This document shows positions 1 to 7,734 of a DNA stretch of 41,881 bases, in pieces. Source of the DNA: Chloroflexota bacterium (GTDB lineage: Bacteria; Chloroflexota; Chloroflexia; Chloroflexales; Roseiflexaceae). Every line of letters begins with the position of its first letter. Position 1 is the stretch's first letter. Under the pieces are notes generated by a model, which was not told the DNA's origin, made no database searches, and saw only the letters and a list, made by a program, of their open reading frames with translations. The DNA lies in the NCBI GenBank assembly GCA_013388755.1, contig JACAEQ010000144.1:1-41881 (forward strand), given 5' to 3'. Made by a program: the position numbers and the translations under genes.

Positions 1-123
1 AAGCTCTTCGCCCCCACCCCAGCCCGCCCCCGCCGGGGGCGGGAGTCCGACTCCTCCCCCCGGCGGGGGGAGGTCGGGTGGGGGGCTGTGCGGTGCATAA
101 CGCCTTATTTGCAAGGTATTGGC
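1..123 (-). repeat. R2 repeat, copy A (5' part possibly cut by window edge)
   Basis: GC-rich palindromic repeat containing arms such as CCCGCCCCCGCCGGGGGCGGG and CTCCCCCCGGCGGGGGGAG, followed by a conserved tail (about 90-123) ending CGCCTTATTTGCAAGGTATTGGC. The reverse complement of that end, GCCAATACCTTGCAAATAAG, matches the outer end of copy B at 32461 and an internal stretch at 41710, so it looks like a terminal inverted repeat. The repeat ends one base after the aat stop codon. It has no coding capacity. Its hairpins could end transcription of aat, which is inference. Confidence 0.7.
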
Positions 124-124
124 T

Positions 125-724
125 CTATGGGACACTCCCCCACGAGGCCTCGACCTGAAGGGCACGCGCCAGGCGACGGCGATATTCCTGGCGCGGGATC
201 TCGATCAGGCCGAACTGCAACAGGTGCGGCGACCCGAGAAACTGCGAGTCGAGCAGCACGAACCCGCCACGTTGCAGCCGTTCCACCAGATGCACGAGCG
301 CGACCTTGCTAGCATCTCGCTCGCGGCTAAACATGCTCTCCCCGGCAAACAGACCACGGATGGCAACCCCATACAGACCGCCAATCAGCCGTTCGTCGCG
401 CCAGACCTCAACACTATGCGCCATCCCCATCTGGTGCAGAGCAGCATAGGCATCGATCATCTGGGCCGAGATCCAGGTCGTTTCGCGCCCTTGCGCAGGT
501 TCGGCGCAGGCCTGCATCACGGCGCGAAAGCTCGTATCGGTGCGTACGGCAAACCTGCCCTGGCGTACGGTACGCGCCAGGCGACGTGGCACGTGAAACG
601 CGTCGAGTGGAATGATCGCGCGCGGATGCGGATCGTACCAGTGAATCGCACCATCATCGCCGGCCATCGGGAAGATACCCTGGCAGTAGGCCGCGATCAA
701 CATATCAGGCGTGAGCGTCGCCAT
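125..724 (-). CDS. aat: Leucyl/phenylalanyl-tRNA--protein transferase
   Basis: 199 aa. Transfers Leu or Phe from aminoacyl-tRNA to the N-terminal Arg or Lys of proteins, marking them for ClpS/ClpAP-type degradation in the cytoplasm. Family signatures run in order: YCQGIFPM near residue 13, WYDPHPRAIIPLD near residue 29, a central ETTWIS, GLYGVAIRGLFAGESMFSR near residue 115 and LLDSQFLGSPHLLQFG near residue 157. The protein is shorter than the E. coli enzyme (about 230 aa), as in many non-proteobacterial members, and all core blocks are present. The ATG at 724 lies 15 bases after the stop of the AAA+ ATPase gene, so the two are probably co-transcribed. No strong Shine-Dalgarno sequence is visible. 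Confidence 0.95.
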   Translation of the reverse strand: MATLTPDMLIAAYCQGIFPMAGDDGAIHWYDPHPRAIIPLDAFHVPRRLARTVRQGRFAVRTDTSFRAVMQACAEPAQGRETTWISAQMIDAYAALHQMGMAHSVEVWRDERLIGGLYGVAIRGLFAGESMFSRERDASKVALVHLVERLQRGGFVLLDSQFLGSPHLLQFGLIEIPRQEYRRRLARALQVEASWGSVP

Positions 725-739
725 GGAACGGCGCAGGTC

Positions 740-2038
740 TTACATTTCGACAAAGTACGACTTGCACGCGGCTGCCAGCAACTCACGCGACATCGTCGGT
801 TGCGTACGTGTAAAGCGCGCGAAATCAATCACCTGATCGATCAGGTCGCGCGGATGCACGGCGCGCAATTCCAGTTTACGCCGCGGGTACTCAACCTCAA
901 GCAAGTATCGCAACCCATCATCGCTGTAAGGAACGTTCCGTGCCCGGCAAACGCGCCGCATGATCTCGCGATACTCGGTGGGCGTCGGGTTGCCAATCTC
1001 GATCTTGTAACGAATGCGGCGTAGGAAGGCTTCGTCAACCAGTTGTTTCGGCTCGATGTTGGTCGAGAAGATGATTAACTGATCGAACGGCACTTCGATC
1101 TTCTTGCCCGTATGCAGGGTCAGGTAATCGACCCGCTTTTCGAGGGGCACGATCCAGCGATTGAGCAGATCGCGTGGGCGCATCTGCTGCCGGCCAAAGT
1201 CATCGATCAGAAACAATCCGCCATTGGCCTTCATCTGGAGCGGCGCTTCGTAGAACTTGCTGTACTCATCATACTCAAGGTCAAGCGAGCTCATATTGAG
1301 CTCACCACCGGCTACGACGACCGGGCGCTTCGAGAGCATCCAGCGGCGATCGTACAGGTGCTCCTGCCCCTCTGGCAGCGGCTGGCTGTCATGGTAGATC
1401 GGATCGAAGACGCGAATGATCTGCCCATCAACAATCACCGCATACGGAATCGCGATCGTATCTGATAGCAGGCGGGCGGTTGCTTCTGCGATCGACGTCT
1501 TGCCATTACCGGCATGACCAAAGAGAAAGATCGAGCGACCGGAGTTGATCGCCGGCCCGAGTTGAAGCAGCAGCGCATCACTAATGACCAGATGCGCAAA
1601 CGCCTCCCGAATGGCGTCTTCCGTCACCATCAGACCCTGGGTTGTCTGCCGGTGCATCATTTCGCTGTAATCGCGCAGATTCACCGGAGCCGGCCCAAGG
1701 TACTGGTTGCGCTCGCCAATCTCTTTGGCGCGCGTCACTCCTTTGGCAGTCGCCTGGTAGCGATACGATTTCTCGCCCAACCCGCTGCTGCCTTTGACTT
1801 CGGCCATTTGCTCGCGTCGCAGGTACCCCATCGCCTGGTCAAGGACATTCTCCCATGGCAGATGCAGCAATTCGACAAGTTGCAGGCCGGTCATCTCACC
1901 AACCAGATACAGCGCCCGCACAATCTGGTCGGAAATAAACGAGAGCGACAGGCCAGTTTCCTCGACACTGCGCGGGCGTGGCGGAATCTGAAACGCCGGC
2001 GCGGTAGTGGATGTACCCGTGGCGGTAATCGACTGCAT
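740..2038 (-). CDS. MoxR-like AAA+ ATPase with N-terminal winged-helix-like region (paralogue 1)
   Basis: 432 aa from the preferred start. An N-terminal region of about 130 aa is shared with the protein at 23750-25120, including an ETGLSLSF motif and a linker around QYLGPAPVNLRDY. The AAA+ core follows: Walker A GHAGNGKT (174-181), Walker B GGLFLIDDFG (273-282), sensor-1 FSTN and a putative arginine-finger segment AFLRRIR. I chose the ATG at 2038 over the one at 2053 because a GGGGGG Shine-Dalgarno stretch lies four bases before it. An extended -10 (TGCTATACT, 2118-2110) lies upstream. It is followed by aat. MoxR-type ATPases usually remodel partner complexes. The partner here is unknown. The substrate-side clue is its paralogue, which sits beside CpaF. 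Confidence 0.85.
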   Translation of the reverse strand: MQSITATGTSTTAPAFQIPPRPRSVEETGLSLSFISDQIVRALYLVGEMTGLQLVELLHLPWENVLDQAMGYLRREQMAEVKGSSGLGEKSYRYQATAKGVTRAKEIGERNQYLGPAPVNLRDYSEMMHRQTTQGLMVTEDAIREAFAHLVISDALLLQLGPAINSGRSIFLFGHAGNGKTSIAEATARLLSDTIAIPYAVIVDGQIIRVFDPIYHDSQPLPEGQEHLYDRRWMLSKRPVVVAGGELNMSSLDLEYDEYSKFYEAPLQMKANGGLFLIDDFGRQQMRPRDLLNRWIVPLEKRVDYLTLHTGKKIEVPFDQLIIFSTNIEPKQLVDEAFLRRIRYKIEIGNPTPTEYREIMRRVCRARNVPYSDDGLRYLLEVEYPRRKLELRAVHPRDLIDQVIDFARFTRTQPTMSRELLAAACKSYFVEM

Positions 2039-2109
2039 ACTGCCCCCCAACATTGCGTGGCACCGTTGCCGATACGGCGCCGGTGGTCCCCATCAACACA
2101 ACACTGTTC

Positions 2110-2118
2110 AGTATAGCA
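2110..2118 (-). promoter_or_regulatory. Extended -10 promoter for AAA+ ATPase/aat
   Basis: Minus-strand TG-C-TATACT, an extended -10. Transcription would start near 2103 and give a leader of about 65 nt to the ATG at 2038. No convincing -35 is visible, which extended -10 promoters can tolerate. Confidence 0.5.
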
Positions 2119-2185
2119 TGTTCCGCAATGTGGTATGGGAGGTTCCACAAGTCGCCCGACCGGCGACTCGCGGAACGCATCATAG

Positions 2186-2923
2186 CTAGAGGTAGATAGT
2201 GATCATCTGGCGCCAGTGTTCGATACGGTGCGCCTCACCGGACCAGACATGCAGCGCGTTCCAGACCCCCTTGTCCCAGAGTGCGCTACTGAGGTTGCGG
2301 TTGGTCCAGGCAAATGGATCCTCTTCACCGACCGCGAGGATAATCTCCATCCGCCGCAGGGCATGCAGAATGCGATCATCTTCAAGGCGTGGTATGAAGT
2401 GACAGGGTGTGTGATAGTAGATAGTCTCATCATAGTAGCCATCAAACAATGCACGAAACGTACCGGTCGCGACGGTGAGATCGTAGCGCCCACTCAACCC
2501 GACGACCTTACAGAACAGATGAGGATGGCGAAAGGCGAGATTGACGGCATGGTATGCTCCCAGGCTACAGCCATGGGCAATGAGGTAGGGACTGGGGTTC
2601 ATCTGCCGCGAGAGGGGGAGCACTTCCTCAAGAATGTATGACTCATACTGCACATGACGAGCAATCCGCTCGTGTGGCGGGCGGTGAAAGGCATACAGGC
2701 TCTCCCGGTCAACACTGTCGACGCAATAGAGCTGGATCCATCCTTGCTCGATCGAATGCCGTACTGCCTCAACCAGGCCCCAGTTTTCATAGTCGTAGAA
2801 ACGTCCGGCGCGGGTTGGAAAGACCAGCACCCGCGCACCGGCGTGCCCGATCACAAGCAGTTCCATGTCACGCTGGAGCCGCGGGCTCCACCAGCAGTGA
2901 TACTCTCGCTCCACAGAATCCAC
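2186..2923 (-). CDS. Alpha/beta-hydrolase fold esterase (COG4947-like)
   Basis: 245 aa. Putative cytoplasmic esterase of the short esterase-like alpha/beta hydrolases (in the style of COG4947). The nucleophile elbow is HGCSLGAYH with Ser120. The probable acid is the Asp in GEEDPF, and the probable catalytic His is in GEAHRIEHW near the C-terminus, so a complete triad can be proposed. No signal peptide is seen. The start is a GTG, and another GTG three codons later would also work. Neither has a clear Shine-Dalgarno sequence. An R1 repeat begins 22 bases upstream of the start and could carry or disturb its promoter. The substrate is unknown. Confidence 0.75.
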   Translation of the reverse strand: MDSVEREYHCWWSPRLQRDMELLVIGHAGARVLVFPTRAGRFYDYENWGLVEAVRHSIEQGWIQLYCVDSVDRESLYAFHRPPHERIARHVQYESYILEEVLPLSRQMNPSPYLIAHGCSLGAYHAVNLAFRHPHLFCKVVGLSGRYDLTVATGTFRALFDGYYDETIYYHTPCHFIPRLEDDRILHALRRMEIILAVGEEDPFAWTNRNLSSALWDKGVWNALHVWSGEAHRIEHWRQMITIYL

Positions 2924-2945
2924 ACCCGACTGTCAGCACTAAGTA

Positions 2946-3072
2946 CCTATCCGAAAACCAGATGGTCAATGTCATTGCGAGCGCGAGCGAAGCAATCTCC
3001 TCTCGCGCCGGTAGATTGCTTCGTCGCTGGCGCTCCTCGCAATGACAGCATGCCCATGGGTTTTCGGATAGG
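2946..3072. repeat. R1 palindromic MITE-like element, copy 1
   Basis: 127-bp unit with perfect 14-bp terminal inverted repeats, CCTATCCGAAAACC at 2946-2959 and GGTTTTCGGATAGG at 3059-3072. Inside is the motif TGTCATTGCGAGCG ... GAAGCAATCTCC facing a near-inverted GATTGCTTCG ... CGCAATGACA. The whole unit can fold on itself. It carries no ORF of interest. It is almost identical to copy 3 at 7347. Confidence 0.85.
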
Positions 3073-3081
3073 CTCTAAGAG

Positions 3082-3302
3082 CCTATCCGAATAATGGACT
3101 GGATGTCATTGCGAGCGAAGCGAAGCAATCTCCTCTCGGCGATCAGCTTCACCTACACGACCATATTTCCATCAAATGTCATCGCGAGCGAAGCGAAGCA
3201 ATCTCCGCTCGGGCCGGTCGATTGCGTCAGCCACGCTGCGCTCGCTGCAGGCAGTCGCTGGCGCTCCTCCAATGACAGCATGCCCATGGGTTTTCGGATA
3301 GG
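3082..3302. repeat. R1 element, copy 2 (composite)
   Basis: Starts CCTATCCGAAT and ends GGGTTTTCGGATAGG. It contains two TGTCAT(T/C)GCGAGCGAAGCGAAGCAATCTCC-type half-units (about 3104 and 3177) but one closing arm, as if two elements recombined or one inserted in another. It lies 9 bases after copy 1. Together with copy 1 it fills most of the gap between the esterase and SGNH hydrolase genes. Nothing else is seen in 2924-3367. Confidence 0.8.
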
Positions 3303-3367
3303 CACTAAAAACACATTACGATCGTAGTTTTCGCAGATTAGGATCTGGTTAAGGCACAGTATACATT

Positions 3368-3994
3368 CTATTGTCGGACGTTAAACCTGGCGTCGCGCGT
3401 GAGCAGCGCATCGCGATACCGGCAGAGAATACTCGTCCACAACCGGTAACCTTCGGCACTCAAGTGCAGGCCATCAGCATCGAACAACTCGGCGCGTGGC
3501 CGGCCATCCTGGCCCAGCATGGGATGGTACACATCAACGTAGTAACCACATGAGCGATTGTTCAACACGCGCCGGATCTCCCGATTGACTCCTGCAATCC
3601 TGTCGCGCAGTTCCCAGCGTGCAGGGCTGGGCTTGATAGAAAGGAATGCAACCGGGATCGGACCGAGCAACCTGCTGATTTTGGTGAGCAACGCATGAAA
3701 CGACGCCACGATGTCGTCGTGCGTCCGCCCATCGCCGAGGTCATTGTCGCCGGCATAGCACACAATGCTCGCCGGGGCACATGGCACGGCGAGTCGTTCA
3801 AAGAAGTGCACACACGCTGCCAGGGTTGAGCCGCCGAAGGCACGGTTCACCACCGGCCATGATGCGAGATCGGCAGAAAGCGTGGACCAGAGGCGAAATG
3901 ATGAACTGCCATAGAAGAGCACCGATCCAGGTGGAGACGGCGCTGTCTCGTGCAATCTCTCAAGCGCGCGCACTTCTTCCTCGTACCAGTCCAC
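3368..3994 (-). CDS. SGNH/GDSL-family hydrolase
   Basis: 208 aa from the chosen start. Putative esterase or lipase of the SGNH family. The blocks are in order: block I FYGSSSF (GSS in place of GDS, nucleophile probably Ser31), block II NRAFGGS, block III AGDNDL and block V DGLHLSAEGY carrying the catalytic Asp and His. I prefer the GTG at 3994 because AGGAGG lies six bases before it, and the GTG at 3997 is the alternative. Upstream in-frame sequence back to an ATG at 4069 lacks a ribosome site and overlaps the promoter zone. No signal peptide is visible, so it is probably cytoplasmic. It is divergent from the LON-N gene. The substrate is unknown. Confidence 0.85.
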   Translation of the reverse strand: MDWYEEEVRALERLHETAPSPPGSVLFYGSSSFRLWSTLSADLASWPVVNRAFGGSTLAACVHFFERLAVPCAPASIVCYAGDNDLGDGRTHDDIVASFHALLTKISRLLGPIPVAFLSIKPSPARWELRDRIAGVNREIRRVLNNRSCGYYVDVYHPMLGQDGRPRAELFDADGLHLSAEGYRLWTSILCRYRDALLTRDARFNVRQ

Positions 3995-4073
3995 CACGGC
4001 CCTCCTGTCACGTCCGCTGTTCACGCGCAGCGCATGCGGCGATCGGGGTGGCAAGCATGCCCCGCTCATGGGT

Positions 4074-4081
4074 ATTATAAT
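4074..4081. promoter_or_regulatory. Bidirectional -10 (ATTATAAT) between SGNH and LON-N genes
   Basis: TATAAT reads on the plus strand at 4076-4081 and on the minus strand at 4079-4074, in an AT-rich pocket of an otherwise GC-rich region. It sits between the divergent genes, about 80 bases from the minus-strand start at 3994 and 90 from the plus-strand start at 4172. The -35 boxes are weak in both directions. Confidence 0.4.
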
Positions 4082-4171
4082 GACAATGATGATACATAAT
4101 AGTAATCACGGCCAGGCATGCCCGATCACAGGCACTGGTCCGGGCCCGATGTGAACGTGAGATCCAGCACC

Positions 4172-4801
4172 ATGAACGCCAGTGACGCGCTACCTGACGA
4201 ACTGCCACTCTTACTGTTGCACGGCGTTGTCGTGTTTCCGTTGACTGTCACGCCGCTTGCGGTGAGCCGGCCAGCATCGGTGCGCATGGTGGATGATGCC
4301 GTCGCCGGTACCGGCGTTGTTGCGGTTGCCACACAGCGCAATGGTGAAGATAGCGGATTCTTCGCCGTCGGCGTGGCGGCACGGGTGCATCGCCTCGTCC
4401 GGTTACACGACGGTACGCTGCGGATTGCGCTAGAGGCATTCGAACGCATTGCGATTGGCGAACTTCTCCAGCGCGCGCCCTACCCACGCGCGCGCGTACA
4501 ACCCCTGCCGGACGTCGCCACCGACGCTACCACTGGCCCTCTACTCGCTCAGGAAGCGCTGGCGCGCGCGCACGAACTGCTCGATGCGATGCCCGGCGGA
4601 AGCGACGAACTACGCGCACAACTCGACGCTGCCGACCCGCGACGCCTTACGGCACTCCTCGCCTCGACATTGCTACTCCACGCCGGCATTGCAGAACGAC
4701 AGGCGCTGCTCGAGCTTCCCGGCCCCGACGAACGTCTACAGCGCCTGTACGTACTGCTGGCGCAGGAACTGGCGGCACTGCGCGGTCACTTGAGAATATA
4801 G
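4172..4801 (+). CDS. LON N-terminal-domain protein (COG2802-like)
   Basis: 209 aa. A stand-alone LON substrate-binding (N-terminal) domain without ATPase or protease parts, as found in many bacteria. Typical features are an opening PLLLLHGVVVFPLTVTPLAV strand with the conserved FP pair, a central VAVATQRNG, and FFAVGVAARVHRL followed by LRIALEAFERIAI. The C-terminal half is helical and Ala/Leu-rich. By analogy with the family it may help recognise unfolded proteins, but its real role is unknown. I prefer the ATG at 4172 because the domain begins soon after it. An upstream in-frame ATG at 4118 is possible. Its 3' end overlaps the convergent regulator gene by 16 bases. Confidence 0.8.
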   Translation: MNASDALPDELPLLLLHGVVVFPLTVTPLAVSRPASVRMVDDAVAGTGVVAVATQRNGEDSGFFAVGVAARVHRLVRLHDGTLRIALEAFERIAIGELLQRAPYPRARVQPLPDVATDATTGPLLAQEALARAHELLDAMPGGSDELRAQLDAADPRRLTALLASTLLLHAGIAERQALLELPGPDERLQRLYVLLAQELAALRGHLRI

Positions 4802-6216
4802 TACGCCCCGCGCTTATCTCCAACTCGTAGCAACAGGCCGCGTTCCACCAGGTCGGCCAGGTCACGCCGCAGCGTTTCGCCCGAGACATCCGGGGCCAGT
4901 TCCTGGTATTCACGGTTCGTGATCCGTTGTTGCTCAGCAAGAAACAGCAGGGCAGCGATCTGGCGCTGGTTGAGACCCATGCGACGCCAGGCAGCGACAT
5001 CGGCGCCGCCCGCGTCGGCGCGATCATCGCCCGTGTGCCCGCGGAGCGTCACAACGAAGCCGGCGGCAGTCTCACGGAACTCGGGCGGCGGCAGACCGGC
5101 ATCGGCCATCTGGCGCAGCATGCGGTCAATGCCGTAACCAAGGCGCTCGATCAGGCCCAGATCGGCCAGCGACTGGACCAGCGTTTCATTCCGGCTAAAA
5201 CGTTCCTCGACAATGTTCTGCAACGTGACGTGCCCTGGCAGGCGCCCCGGCGAGTAGCACTCCAGCCGATCGCTGAACAGCATGATCCGGATCGAGTCGC
5301 CGCGGATGCTGTAATCGCGGTGCGCAAGCGCATTGACCAGCGCCTCGCGGACGGCCCCGGTCGGGAATTGGGTCCAATCCTGGCGTTCGAGACCTACCAT
5401 CCGGCTACCGCGCCGCATGTGCTCCACGATCCAGCGCTCAGCACGCCGTGCAGCTTCAGGCAGCGTATCGCGCACATCCTCACGGAGAAATTCATCCTCC
5501 ATCTCGCGCCCGCGATACCGCACCAGGGTCATCTCAGCCTGTGGGAACCAGCGCTCGACATCCACCGCGAAGAGCAGGAGCCCGGCATTGGTAGGCGCCA
5601 GCGCCTCCATGCGCCCTGAAGCTGAAGCGCCAGCGAGCGGATCGGCCCCGGTACGACCTGCCAGGCAACCGCGACGCACCAGAAAGGCCAGCGGATCGGC
5701 CTCGGCGATTGGCCCGACTCGGTGCACATAGGCAGCAATCTTGTCAGCATCCAGATCGTCAAACGATGCACCTTGCGGCACAAGGCGCTCCCAGCTCGTC
5801 CCGCCGCGCTCAATCAACAGCTGGCGCAGTTCATCGGGCGGCAGCGATACATTGGCGGCACCCTGGCGGCGCAGGTAGGTTCCGCCAACACTATAGACAT
5901 GCGGCAACCCGGAAGGGACAGTTACCACCATCAGCAACATGCCCTCGTGCATCACAACCGCCGGCAACGGCAGAACCAGTGGCGGCGTGCATGCGAGCGC
6001 CGCATCGAGCACCAGGGCGCGCGCACCGTCCGGGTCAACCAGGCCTTCAACCTTTTTCCCCCGCATGCCCATGATGATGGCGCCCCCAGAGCCATTTGCC
6101 AGTGCAGCCAGGGTCTGCGCCAGTTCACCCATGCGTGTGCTGGTGCGTACAAACGCCAGGCGCTCACCTTCCGGTTGCGCCAGGAGTTCCACTATCGCTT
6201 CTTCTTGCCGATTCAT
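4786..6216 (-). CDS. AlbA_2/Schlafen-type putative ATP-binding regulator with HATPase domain
   Basis: 476 aa. The N-terminal half has the AlbA_2-like pattern (ALANGSGGAIIMGMRGKKVEGL, then YLRRQGAANVSLPPDELRQL). The middle has the HATPase_c_4-type block REALVNALAHRDYS and LIERLGYGIDRM. The C-terminus is a winged-helix-like segment (LNQRQIAALLFLAEQQRITNREYQ, in two parts, with SGETLRRDLADLVERGLL). This arrangement is that of proteins often named RecG-like or putative transcriptional regulators. The targets are unknown. The ATG at 6216 has AAAGAG upstream, and in-frame sequence back to 6264 lies in the promoter region. The gene is convergent with the LON-N gene and divergent from the VOC gene. 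Confidence 0.85.
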   Translation of the reverse strand: MNRQEEAIVELLAQPEGERLAFVRTSTRMGELAQTLAALANGSGGAIIMGMRGKKVEGLVDPDGARALVLDAALACTPPLVLPLPAVVMHEGMLLMVVTVPSGLPHVYSVGGTYLRRQGAANVSLPPDELRQLLIERGGTSWERLVPQGASFDDLDADKIAAYVHRVGPIAEADPLAFLVRRGCLAGRTGADPLAGASASGRMEALAPTNAGLLLFAVDVERWFPQAEMTLVRYRGREMEDEFLREDVRDTLPEAARRAERWIVEHMRRGSRMVGLERQDWTQFPTGAVREALVNALAHRDYSIRGDSIRIMLFSDRLECYSPGRLPGHVTLQNIVEERFSRNETLVQSLADLGLIERLGYGIDRMLRQMADAGLPPPEFRETAAGFVVTLRGHTGDDRADAGGADVAAWRRMGLNQRQIAALLFLAEQQRITNREYQELAPDVSGETLRRDLADLVERGLLLRVGDKRGAYYILK

Positions 6217-6254
6217 CGCGCGCTCTTTCGACACATTCGTAGCCTGTCGCCTCG

Positions 6255-6263
6255 ATTGTAGCA
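6255..6263 (-). promoter_or_regulatory. Extended -10 promoter of AlbA_2 regulator
   Basis: Minus-strand TG-C-TACAAT, with a predicted transcription start near 6248 and a leader of about 32 nt. The same nine bases occur on the plus strand at 8802 ahead of the lipoprotein gene. Confidence 0.5.
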
Positions 6264-6281
6264 CAGAATAGCGAGTATGTC

Positions 6282-6310
6282 TTGCAATATTCGCATGGAT
6301 GTGCTATGCT
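6282..6310 (+). promoter_or_regulatory. Promoter of VOC gene, apparently leaderless
   Basis: -35 TTGCAA (6282-6287), a 17-base spacer and -10 TATGCT (6305-6310). Seven bases after the -10 comes the ATG at 6317, so transcription would begin at or within one base of the start codon. No Shine-Dalgarno sequence is seen, which agrees with a leaderless message. Confidence 0.55.
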
Positions 6311-6316
6311 TCACCT

Positions 6317-6721
6317 ATGCATTGCCCACCAGTCGATCAGTGTGTGACGTTCATCTATACGCATGATCTCTCAGCCAGCATCGCCTTTTACGAAGGCGTC
6401 CTTGGCCTGACGCTGGCACTCGATCAGGGGGTGTGCCGGATCTATCGCGTCGCCGGCGGCGCCTACCTGGGCATCTGTCACCGCGATGATGCGCCGGCGC
6501 CTGATGCAGGCCGGCAGAGAGACGTCATCCTTACCCTGGTAACGCATGATGTTGACGGCTGGCATCGTCACCTGGCTGCGCATGGCATAATCTTCGAGCA
6601 GCCGCCACTGTACAACCCGCGTTTCAACATGTATCATTGCTTTCTGCGTGATCCGGCAGGCTATCTGATTGAAATCCAGCGTTTTCTCGATCCATCCTGG
6701 CCCGCAGGCGAATCCGGCTAA
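6317..6721 (+). CDS. VOC-family (glyoxalase/bleomycin-resistance fold) protein
   Basis: 134 aa. One vicinal-oxygen-chelate domain made of two beta-alpha-beta-beta-beta modules: FIYTHDLSASIAFYEGVLGL opens the first and VTHDVDGWHRHLAAHGI the second, with FLRDPAGYLIEIQRF at the end. That final Glu is a typical metal ligand. The family includes dioxygenases, lyases, isomerases and antibiotic-binding proteins. The substrate cannot be told from sequence. I chose the ATG at 6317 over one at 6299 because the predicted promoter places the transcript start at 6317. It is followed 13 bases later by the DUF2227 gene, so the two may form an operon. Confidence 0.85.
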   Translation: MHCPPVDQCVTFIYTHDLSASIAFYEGVLGLTLALDQGVCRIYRVAGGAYLGICHRDDAPAPDAGRQRDVILTLVTHDVDGWHRHLAAHGIIFEQPPLYNPRFNMYHCFLRDPAGYLIEIQRFLDPSWPAGESG

Positions 6722-6734
6722 ATCAAGGTATTGT

Positions 6735-7343
6735 ATGCCCAATGCCGCCACCCATGACGTGATCACCGTCGCGACAGGCGCACTGCTCGCGCCGGCAACT
6801 TACCTGCTGCTGGCTGCCGGCGACCCTGCGCGCGCGTCAACCGGCGTTGCCATGCTGGTTGGCGCACATCTCATTTCGGGGATCCTGTTCTCACCCGATC
6901 TCGATATTGATTCCGCCATTGACGACCGCTGGGGAGTCCTGTTCTGGATCTGGCGGCCATACATGTGGCTCATCCCGCACCGGCGCTTCTGGAGCCATAG
7001 TCTCCTGTTTGCGCCGCTGTTGCGTCTGATCTATTTCTACAGCATGGCCATGCTGATCTATATTGGCGGCGCATGGCTGTTGGGCCGAACCGGCGTGGTT
7101 GTTCCCGATCTCCATCTGCAGGCATCCGCGTGGATATTTGACCTGATGCGCCACAATCCTGACATGGTGCGGCTGTTCCTGCTCGGTTTCATCACCGGGA
7201 GTGCAGCACATACCATCGCCGACTGGCTGGTCACTGGTGGTAAGCGCTACCTGAACCTGTTCGGCCTCCGCCTCAAGGGCAACTACCGCGAGCATGATCG
7301 CCAGCCATCTCGGCGCAATCGTTCCGCGGGGGCCTGGCGCTAA
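6735..7343 (+). CDS. DUF2227-like membrane protein
   Basis: 202 aa. Resembles the DUF2227 family of putative metal-binding membrane proteins. It has THDV near the N-terminus, a SPDLDID acidic motif, IPHRRFWSHS, and a late AAHTIADWLVTG, which together give conserved His and Asp residues on membrane-flanking loops. About four hydrophobic segments are seen (residues about 10-30, 40-55, 95-125 and 150-170). The ATG at 6735 has AAGG upstream at good distance, and the longer in-frame version from 6669 would overlap the VOC gene. The function of the family is unknown. An R1 repeat begins three bases after the stop. Confidence 0.75.
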   Translation: MPNAATHDVITVATGALLAPATYLLLAAGDPARASTGVAMLVGAHLISGILFSPDLDIDSAIDDRWGVLFWIWRPYMWLIPHRRFWSHSLLFAPLLRLIYFYSMAMLIYIGGAWLLGRTGVVVPDLHLQASAWIFDLMRHNPDMVRLFLLGFITGSAAHTIADWLVTGGKRYLNLFGLRLKGNYREHDRQPSRRNRSAGAWR

Positions 7344-7346
7344 GCG

Positions 7347-7612
7347 CCTATCCGAAAACCAGATGGTCAATGTCATTGCGAGCGCGAGCGAAGCAATCTC
7401 CTATCGCGCCGGTAGATTGCTTCGTCGCTGGCGCTCCTCGCAATGACAGCATGCCCATGGATTTTCGGAGTCATAATGAGCGAAGCGACACGATCCAGCA
7501 GCGCGAGCGGAGAGTGCTTCAGCCACACTGCGCTCAGGCTCCGCGCAATGACAGGCGGCGTGGCGTTTGTCGGATAGGCTCGAACTACCTCAACATTATG
7601 TCTCCCGGATAG
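7347..7612. repeat. R1 element, copy 3 with adjoining degraded copies
   Basis: 7347-7469 is nearly identical to copy 1 (CCTATCCGAAAACC start, same interior) but loses the closing GATAGG. It runs into a second, shorter derivative (about 7480-7580) ending GTCGGATAGGC and a further end fragment, CCCGGATAGGCTCGAAG, at about 7602-7618. This is an apparent nested or decayed cluster. Apart from this, a hairpin (GACGCCGCGG ... CCGCGGCGTC, about 7638-7670) lies before the TPR gene end and could be its terminator. No gene is seen in 7344-7734. Confidence 0.75.
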
Positions 7613-7635
7613 GCTCGAAGTTGACTTCATGAACG

Positions 7636-7671
7636 CAGCGACGCCGCGGCCATGCTGTTCCGCGGCGTCGG
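7636..7671 (-). terminator. Hairpin 3' of TPR-TM gene
   Basis: The inverted arms GCGACGCCGCGG and CCGCGGCGTCG are separated by about 10 bases (CCATGCTGTT). The 11-12 bp GC stem sits roughly 65 bases beyond the minus-strand stop at 7735. No long T tract follows on either strand, so it is terminator-like only. Confidence 0.45.
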
Positions 7672-7734
7672 CATTCGTGGTCCGGCTGTCTATGTGTGTT
7701 TCACTGCTGGCCTTCAAGGCGCGTGAGGCGCCGC

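Noticed and set aside
119-1024. Plus-strand open frame of about 300 codons opposite aat and the AAA+ gene
   Set aside because: It crosses two recognised genes on the other strand and has no recognisable protein features.
2946-3302. Adjacent palindromic units considered as a CRISPR array
   Set aside because: Units are long, self-complementary and without regular spacers; they fit a MITE-like family.
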